64,000 nucleotides of DNA from JAFNGF01 sp964567045 (GTDB lineage: Bacteria; Planctomycetota; Phycisphaerae; Sedimentisphaerales; Anaerobacaceae): contig CAZMLE010000002.1 of the NCBI GenBank assembly GCA_964567045.1, forward strand, positions 76,063 to 140,062, written 5' to 3'. The position numbers and the translations under genes are program-made. Below, one piece after another: positions 59,165-64,000 of the stretch; position 1 is the first letter of the stretch, and every line of letters begins with the position of its first letter. The notes under the pieces were generated by a model. The model did no database searches. It saw nothing but the letters and a program-made list of their open reading frames with translations, and was not told where the DNA came from.

Positions 59165-60669
59165 TGACGGTAGGGATAGTCACCAGCAAAGATAAAAGTA
59201 TCGCCTGCAAACTGCACTACAAAAAAATCCTTGCCCCGATAAACCTGCCCGCTTTAAGCGAAGTTTTTGCCGGGCGCAAATCGGCTTCGATTCTCGGCGG
59301 CAATGTATCCAAGGCACGTGCCGACAGATTCAGTCACTGGGTTTGTGAGCCAAAAGATATATTCGAGTTTCGAGCCGGGCAAAGAAACCCATTCGGAAAA
59401 CTGCATAGAGCCTTGTGGCGATACGGCCTTGAAGAAGACCACGAAAATGTCCTGCCAAAGGGGATTTTTCGGGGCGGATGGATCGGGTATTTCAGTTACG
59501 AACTGGCAAGATACGTTGAACAGTTGCCGGCAACGACGATAGATGACGTGCGATTGCCACTGATTCGATTATGCTTTTACGACCGTGTTATTGCCTATGA
59601 CCATCTTGACACAACTTGCTGGCTGATCGCTCTGGACTTGCCCGGCGACACCGAGGGACCGGATGAAAAATTAGTCACTCTTGAAAATTTGGTGGCTGAA
59701 TCGCAAAAAATCCATCTTGAGCCGCCTGGTCCTGCCGACCTTGACAAGATAGATTTTTCGGCAATTCACTCCAATATGAGTAAAGATTATTACTTGCGGG
59801 CTGTTGCGAAGATAAAACGCTATATCTATGACGGTGACATCTACCAGGTCAACTTCTCGCAGCGATTTGAATGTGACTTTGATGCAAGGCCGATAGATCT
59901 ATTTCACTGGCAGAACTACTACAACCCAAGCCCTTATGCTGCGTACATTGACGCCGGCCAGCACCATATTGTAAGTGCCTCGCCGGAGATGTTTATAACC
60001 ATCCTCGATGGCGCCATCAGTACCAAGCCTATTAAAGGCACTCGCCCAAGATTAAACCAAGCCGGCTCGCCAGATTCTATTGCCAGGCAACTCAATGTGA
60101 ACAATTTCGGTGAGCTGCTACACAGCGAAAAAGAACAGGCAGAACTAAATATGATAATCGACCTGGAGCGCAACGATGTGGCAAGAATCTGCCAGCCAGG
60201 AACAAGACAAGTCGTGCAGCCACGAACCATTGAGAGTTATCCGACAGTCTTTCACGCGGTGGCAACCGTAGCCGGGCAACTCCGCAGAGAGGTTACCTTC
60301 TGCGATGTTCTAAAGGCGATGTTCCCGGGCGGTTCTATTACCGGCGCTCCGAAGATCCGCTCGATGGAAATTATTGATGAAACTGAGCCTACAGCCAGAG
60401 GCGTTTATACCGGCAGCATTGGCTTTATCGGCATCGACGGCGCCGTGTCCTTGAATATCGCCATACGAACGATTATTATCACGAACCACAGGGCGTATGC
60501 TCAAACCGGCGGCGGTATCGTAGCAGATTCCGACCCACAAGCCGAATGGGATGAGACAATCACAAAAGCAAGAGCACTGATCGCGGGAATACAAAGCGTC
60601 GTGCGTAATTCGTATACGAACTATGACCGAAAAAGTTTTCCTAAACGACAGCTTGATCGACATCGATAA
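59164..60669 (+). CDS. pabB: Aminodeoxychorismate synthase component I
   Basis: 501 residues of the chorismate-binding family. TKPIKGTRPR has the Lys that marks PabB rather than TrpE (PIAGT). ELNMIIDLERNDVARIC, FPGGSITGAPKIRSMEIID and QTGGGIVADSDPQAEWDET complete the active site. Makes 4-amino-4-deoxychorismate for folate. The 3' end overlaps pabC by 47 bases in another frame. Confidence 0.95.
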   Translation: MTVGIVTSKDKSIACKLHYKKILAPINLPALSEVFAGRKSASILGGNVSKARADRFSHWVCEPKDIFEFRAGQRNPFGKLHRALWRYGLEEDHENVLPKGIFRGGWIGYFSYELARYVEQLPATTIDDVRLPLIRLCFYDRVIAYDHLDTTCWLIALDLPGDTEGPDEKLVTLENLVAESQKIHLEPPGPADLDKIDFSAIHSNMSKDYYLRAVAKIKRYIYDGDIYQVNFSQRFECDFDARPIDLFHWQNYYNPSPYAAYIDAGQHHIVSASPEMFITILDGAISTKPIKGTRPRLNQAGSPDSIARQLNVNNFGELLHSEKEQAELNMIIDLERNDVARICQPGTRQVVQPRTIESYPTVFHAVATVAGQLRREVTFCDVLKAMFPGGSITGAPKIRSMEIIDETEPTARGVYTGSIGFIGIDGAVSLNIAIRTIIITNHRAYAQTGGGIVADSDPQAEWDETITKARALIAGIQSVVRNSYTNYDRKSFPKRQLDRHR

Positions 60670-61477
60670 GGCCTGCATCCCGGTCACCGACAGCGGCTTT
60701 CTGTATGGAGCGGGCGTTTTTGAGACGATGCGAAGCTACAATGGAGTCGTTTTTGCATTGGCGGACCACTTAGATAGGCTTTTTTTCAGCGCAAGCAGCC
60801 TGTCGATAAATAATCCATACGACAGAAAATATCTCACCAACGCCATCTATGAGGTTCTTAGCGCGAATAAGCTCGCTGATGCCCGCCTGCGGTTGACGCT
60901 AACCGGCGGCCCGATGACTGAATCGGACCAGCAGCGCAAACCGACACTGCTTATTACGGCCACGAAATTGCAGCCCTATCCGCCGCAGTATTACAAAAAG
61001 GGCGTTATGGTTGTGCTGTGTCCATTCAGGCAAAATCCGGGCGAACCGACTTGCGGACATAAAACGACCAGCTATTATGCGCGGATGCTGGCGTTGAAGT
61101 GGGCACACCAGAAAGGGGCCACCGAAGCTCTATGGTTCACCGTAGATAATCGTCTGGCTGAAGGGTCCATAAGCAATGTCTTTTTGGTCAAGAATTCGGT
61201 GCTGTACACGCCGCCGATTAGAACGCCGGTGCTTGCAGGCGTTGCGCGAAAAACTATCTGCCAGATTGCTGTTGACAGCTCCATCGAACTGAGAGAAAAA
61301 GACCTTTACATTGCCGATTGCCTGGAGGCCGATGAAGTCTTCCTGACCAATGTGATTATGCAAGTTTTGCCCGTAAACGAGATTGAGAAGCATACGGTGG
61401 GCAGCGGCAAAGTTGGCCCTATGACTAAAAAGTTACACAAGAGTTTTAACGAAATTGTTAAGCGTCAGTGTGGTTAA
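60623..61477 (+). CDS. pabC: Aminodeoxychorismate lyase (class IV PLP enzyme)
   Basis: 284 residues. DSGFLYGAGVFETMRSYNG, the PLP lysine in CGHKTTSYYARMLALKWA, EALWFTVDNRLAEGSISNVFLV and CLEADEVFLTNVIMQVLPV are typical of PabC and relatives. The pabB neighbour favours p-aminobenzoate synthesis over branched-chain or D-amino acid transamination. The start lies inside pabB. Confidence 0.9.
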   Translation: MTEKVFLNDSLIDIDKACIPVTDSGFLYGAGVFETMRSYNGVVFALADHLDRLFFSASSLSINNPYDRKYLTNAIYEVLSANKLADARLRLTLTGGPMTESDQQRKPTLLITATKLQPYPPQYYKKGVMVVLCPFRQNPGEPTCGHKTTSYYARMLALKWAHQKGATEALWFTVDNRLAEGSISNVFLVKNSVLYTPPIRTPVLAGVARKTICQIAVDSSIELREKDLYIADCLEADEVFLTNVIMQVLPVNEIEKHTVGSGKVGPMTKKLHKSFNEIVKRQCG

Positions 61478-61482
61478 AAGGA

Positions 61483-62595
61483 ATGAGACTCAGCGATATT
61501 GCCACAGCGACCGAAAAAATCGTCCCGCTTGAATTGGCGCAGGACTGGGACAACGTGGGACTATTGATCGGCGACCCAAAGAGCAATGTAAAAAACATCT
61601 TGTTGACCATTGATGTCACCAAAGAAGTTTTATCCGAAGCGATAAAACAAAAAGCCGACCTTATTATAAGTTACCACCCTGTGATTTGGGACGCCTTGAA
61701 GAAGATCACCACAGAGGGTGCAACCGGCATCGTTTACGAGCTAATTCGCCGTGGGGTTGCGGTGCTGTCAATACATACCGCTCTGGATGCAGCCGTAGGC
61801 GGAGTGAATGACGGCCTTGCCGAGATTGTCGGTATTCACGATGCCGAGCCGATCGGCGATTATGTTGATTATGCCAGCCCAGACAATTACAAGCTCATCG
61901 TTTTTGTCCCGGTTGAGTCAGTAGGCAAGGTCTCAGAGGCGGTTTTTGCTGCCGGCGCAGGGGCAACTGGCAGCTACAATAAGTGCAGCTTTCAGGCTCA
62001 GGGCACGGGAACCTTTTTGCCTCTGGAAGGGGCCAGACCAGCCATTGGCAAAAAAGGGAAATTGGCAAAAGTGCTGGAGATAAGATTTGAGACGGTTGTG
62101 CCGGCAGAGAAACTTGAGCAGGTAATAGCTGCGATGAAAAAGGCGCATCCCTACGAAACGCCGGCTTTTGATGTCTTTAAGCTCCACAATAGCCAGAATA
62201 AATTCGGGCTGGGTCGAATCGGCAAATTAGCCCAGCCTCTATCGGTAGAGCAGATTATCCGCAGAATCAAAAGACGCACCGGTGCTAAAGCAGTGGGCGT
62301 AGTCGGTGACGGAAAACGACTTGTGAAAACTGCAGCGGTCTGCGCCGGTTATTGCGGCAAGATTATCAACGCGGTTATCGGCGCAAAGCCTGATCTGTAT
62401 CTGACCGGCGAATTGAAGCACCACCAGGCACTGGCTGCACAGCAGGCGGATCTAGTCTGTATCTGCCTGAGCCACACTGTCTCGGAGCGGTTTATACTAA
62501 AGAAGTTCGCTAAGCAACTGCAAGGGCAAATAAAGCAGGTCACAATCAAAATTAGTAAGAAGGATGTGGACCCATTCACGTGGAAGAATGTATGA
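61483..62595 (+). CDS. Nif3-like dinuclear metal centre protein
   Basis: 370 residues from the ATG at 61483 (a GTG at 61468 is possible). ELAQDWDNVGLLIGDP, ISYHPVIWDALKKI (metal histidine), VLSIHTALDAAVGGVNDGLAEI, and the C-terminal GELKHHQALAAQQADLVCICLSHT define the family. The central ~110 residues are the PII-like insertion found in the long form. The molecular function of the family is debated (GTP cyclohydrolase 1 type 2 or regulator). The stop overlaps scpB. Confidence 0.9.
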   Translation: MRLSDIATATEKIVPLELAQDWDNVGLLIGDPKSNVKNILLTIDVTKEVLSEAIKQKADLIISYHPVIWDALKKITTEGATGIVYELIRRGVAVLSIHTALDAAVGGVNDGLAEIVGIHDAEPIGDYVDYASPDNYKLIVFVPVESVGKVSEAVFAAGAGATGSYNKCSFQAQGTGTFLPLEGARPAIGKKGKLAKVLEIRFETVVPAEKLEQVIAAMKKAHPYETPAFDVFKLHNSQNKFGLGRIGKLAQPLSVEQIIRRIKRRTGAKAVGVVGDGKRLVKTAAVCAGYCGKIINAVIGAKPDLYLTGELKHHQALAAQQADLVCICLSHTVSERFILKKFAKQLQGQIKQVTIKISKKDVDPFTWKNV

Positions 62596-63167
62596 CAGAA
62601 GAGAATGAAATAATCCCGAGCGACGAACGAAGAGCGACGAATGACGAGCCGACGGTCGAGTCGGTCATAGAAGCGGTTCTATTTGCCAGCGATGAGCCTT
62701 TGTCGGAGGCGAGGCTTTCAAGCATCGTTGAGGTGGGCGTAAGGCAAGTCCGCCAGCATATTGAGAATCTCAATGCCAAATACAGAGCCAACAATCACGC
62801 CTTTGAAATAGAGCAGATTGCCGGCGGTTATCAGATGTTGACTTTGAGTGCCTATAATCATTGGCTGCAAAAATTGCTTCGCGCACGCAGCGACAGCAAA
62901 CTAAGCCCCGCGGCTCTGGAGACACTGGCGATAATCGCGTACAAGCAGCCAGTTATACGAGCCGACATCGAGGCCATCAGAGGCGTTGCGGCAGGCGAGC
63001 TGATTCGCAGCCTTATGTATAAGGGCCTGGTTAAGATTGTAGGCCGAGCCGAGGTTTTAGGCAGGCCAATGCTCTACGGCACAACAAAAAAATTCCTGGA
63101 AGTCTTTGGCCTAAACTCGCTCAAAGACCTGCCGAAAATCGAAGAACTTAAAAAGCCCCCTTCTTAA
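62592..63167 (+). CDS. scpB: Segregation and condensation protein B
   Basis: 191 residues from the ATG at 62592 (ATGA overlap with the Nif3-like stop, GGAAG upstream). Two winged-helix domains; LSPAALETLAIIAYKQPVIRADIEAIRGV and LVKIVGRAEVLGRPMLYGTTKKFLEVFGL are the ScpB core. It is the kleisin-associated subunit of SMC condensin. Residues ~8-20 (IIPSDERRATNDEP) are encoded by a CGACGAA word repeat, an unusual N-terminal extension. Confidence 0.95.
   Translation: MTEENEIIPSDERRATNDEPTVESVIEAVLFASDEPLSEARLSSIVEVGVRQVRQHIENLNAKYRANNHAFEIEQIAGGYQMLTLSAYNHWLQKLLRARSDSKLSPAALETLAIIAYKQPVIRADIEAIRGVAAGELIRSLMYKGLVKIVGRAEVLGRPMLYGTTKKFLEVFGLNSLKDLPKIEELKKPPS
62605..62645. repeat. GACGAACGAAGAGCGACGAA word repeat inside scpB
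   Basis: GACGAACGAAGAGCGACGAA followed by TGACGAGCCGACG, coding for the hydrophilic N-terminal extension of ScpB. Confidence 0.65.
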
Positions 63168-63177
63168 AGGGAGGGGC

Positions 63178-63232
63178 ATGGTTCATTGTTCATCGTTACT
63201 CGATGAACTATGAACAACGAACTATTTACTAA
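63178..63232. repeat. GTTCATTGTTCATCG word repeat between convergent genes
   Basis: GGTTCATTGTTCATCGTTAC then GATGAACTATGAACAACGAA, an imperfect inverted array between scpB and the propeller gene. It could fold as a shared terminator. Confidence 0.6.
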
Positions 63233-63241
63233 GCTGCTGTT

Positions 63242-64000
63242 TCAGGGCATAACCGGTTCAAATCTCCAGATATTCCAAATGCCGCCCCTATTAGACCTAA
63301 AGTAAATGAACTTGCCGTCGCGATCCCAACACGGGCTATCATCTCTGGAACCATTCGTAGTAAGCTGCGTTTTCTTGGAACCATCTGCAGCCATAAGCCA
63401 GATGTCGTAAGTTCGGTTTTTCTGCGAATCAAGGCCCTCATCCGAGGAGAAAACTATCCATTGCCCGTCAGGCGACCATTTAGGGTCGACCGTATCATGA
63501 TCAACGTTTTGGGTAAGCTGGGTCTCTTCGCTGCCGTCAATGTTCATAACCCATATCTGTTTTTTCCCGGCTGTCTTGTCGGGGCGGACAAACAAGATTT
63601 TCTTTCCATCCGGCGAGATGTTAGGACCTTCGCCCTCACGGAGCTGGGTGGCTAAACTACCATTTACGCCGACCGTCCAAATCTGCGGCTCTTGTGCGTC
63701 CGGAGGATTCGAAGTGTAAGCAATAATGTCATTGTTGGACGAGACAGAAGGAGAATAATCCTCTGATAAGGTACTTGTGATATTGGTGATGCCGCCTCCA
63801 CCATCGAGCCTTATCCGCCACAAAGTTGGATTTTTGCTGGTGCGGTTTGAGCTGAATACCAGGTACCGGCCGTCAGGGGTAAATGATGGAAATAGGTCTC
63901 GCCATTTGCCGTATGTCACACGCGTTTTGCCAAATGAGCCGACACTCGTTTTCCAGATGTTGCTGTATGAAGCCGCTTTTGATTCCTCCGTAAACATCCG
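63242..64000 (-). CDS. TolB-like PD40 beta-propeller protein (partial, N-terminus beyond window)
   Basis: At least 251 residues, open to the right edge. Five or six WD40-like PD40 blades are visible (LFPSFTPDGRYLVFSSNR, NISPDGKKILFVRPD, PKWSPDGQWIVFSSDEG, PCWDRDGKFIYFRSNRGG). No signal peptide is in view, so the start is probably outside, although an ATG lies at 63997. Likely periplasmic. The DxxL-type tail and Pal partner of true TolB cannot be judged here. Confidence 0.8.
   Translation of the reverse strand, partial: RMFTEESKAASYSNIWKTSVGSFGKTRVTYGKWRDLFPSFTPDGRYLVFSSNRTSKNPTLWRIRLDGGGGITNITSTLSEDYSPSVSSNNDIIAYTSNPPDAQEPQIWTVGVNGSLATQLREGEGPNISPDGKKILFVRPDKTAGKKQIWVMNIDGSEETQLTQNVDHDTVDPKWSPDGQWIVFSSDEGLDSQKNRTYDIWLMAADGSKKTQLTTNGSRDDSPCWDRDGKFIYFRSNRGGIWNIWRFEPVMP

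Noticed and set aside
1..64000. CRISPR arrays
   Set aside because: No regularly spaced identical repeats with unique spacers were seen; the word-repeat spacers are degenerate and irregular.

Overview
The window reads as a chromosome fragment of an anaerobic planctomycete, most likely in or near class Phycisphaerae. The evidence is a pseudopilin with a planctomycete-type C-terminal VDGH signature, a PEP-CTERM exported protein, a large parallel beta-helix/GLUG/dockerin-like secreted protein, a three-gene DUF6057-like cluster, and long spacers filled with short repeated words. This placement is inferred from gene content only. No CRISPR array, rRNA or intact insertion sequence was seen.

Layout. 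1-5856 (minus strand): F-type ATP synthase operon atpB-E-F-H-A-G-D; atpD runs off the left edge. 6074-7777 (plus): Na/phosphate cotransporter with a PhoU-like tail. 7828-13853 (minus): DUF6057-like membrane protein, beta-propeller lipoprotein with a CxxCH site, and SGNH-like/TPR membrane protein. 14540-28279 (minus): one long operon headed by the redox repressor rex. It encodes a sulfhydrogenase-like electron-input module (beta and gamma subunits), a polyferredoxin, a group 4 membrane [NiFe] hydrogenase core, two NuoL/M-type antiporter subunits, a full set of MnhB-G-type subunits and a maturation protease. 28539-28890 (minus): tmRNA.

29384-38610 is accessory: a PaeR7I-type restriction-modification pair, small ORFs, two transposase remnants, a YbaK/PurE chimeric ORF and two lipoproteins, but also housekeeping rny-ymdB. 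38611-42836 (minus): two-domain PTPS/QueD-like protein, folE, leucyl aminopeptidase and prfB with its programmed frameshift. 43294-44909: two parS sites and parB without an adjacent parA. 45056-54938: an ankyrin protein, surface and secreted proteins, an SDR, dtd, a PEP-CTERM protein, an integral membrane protein and a sugar transferase. 54948-63167: tRNA-Lys, rpmE, prfA, a P-loop/deoxyribosyltransferase-like fusion, hicBA, then deoC-pabB-pabC-nif3-scpB. The right edge cuts a TolB-like beta-propeller gene.

How it fits together. The rex operon looks like an energy-conserving, ion-pumping hydrogenase with a nucleotide-linked electron-input module, next to a predicted proton-type ATP synthase: a fermentative or syntrophic energy economy. 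The most unusual layer is non-coding: at least four dispersed repeat types. They are GC-rich palindromes inserted in frame into genes, concentrically nested CCGCC/GGCGG palindromes, CCTGAGC..TCGAAGG elements, and degenerate tandem-word spacers. They sit at many gene junctions and in several proteins form the coding ends. All coordinates and motifs were read by eye; no alignment or database search was run.
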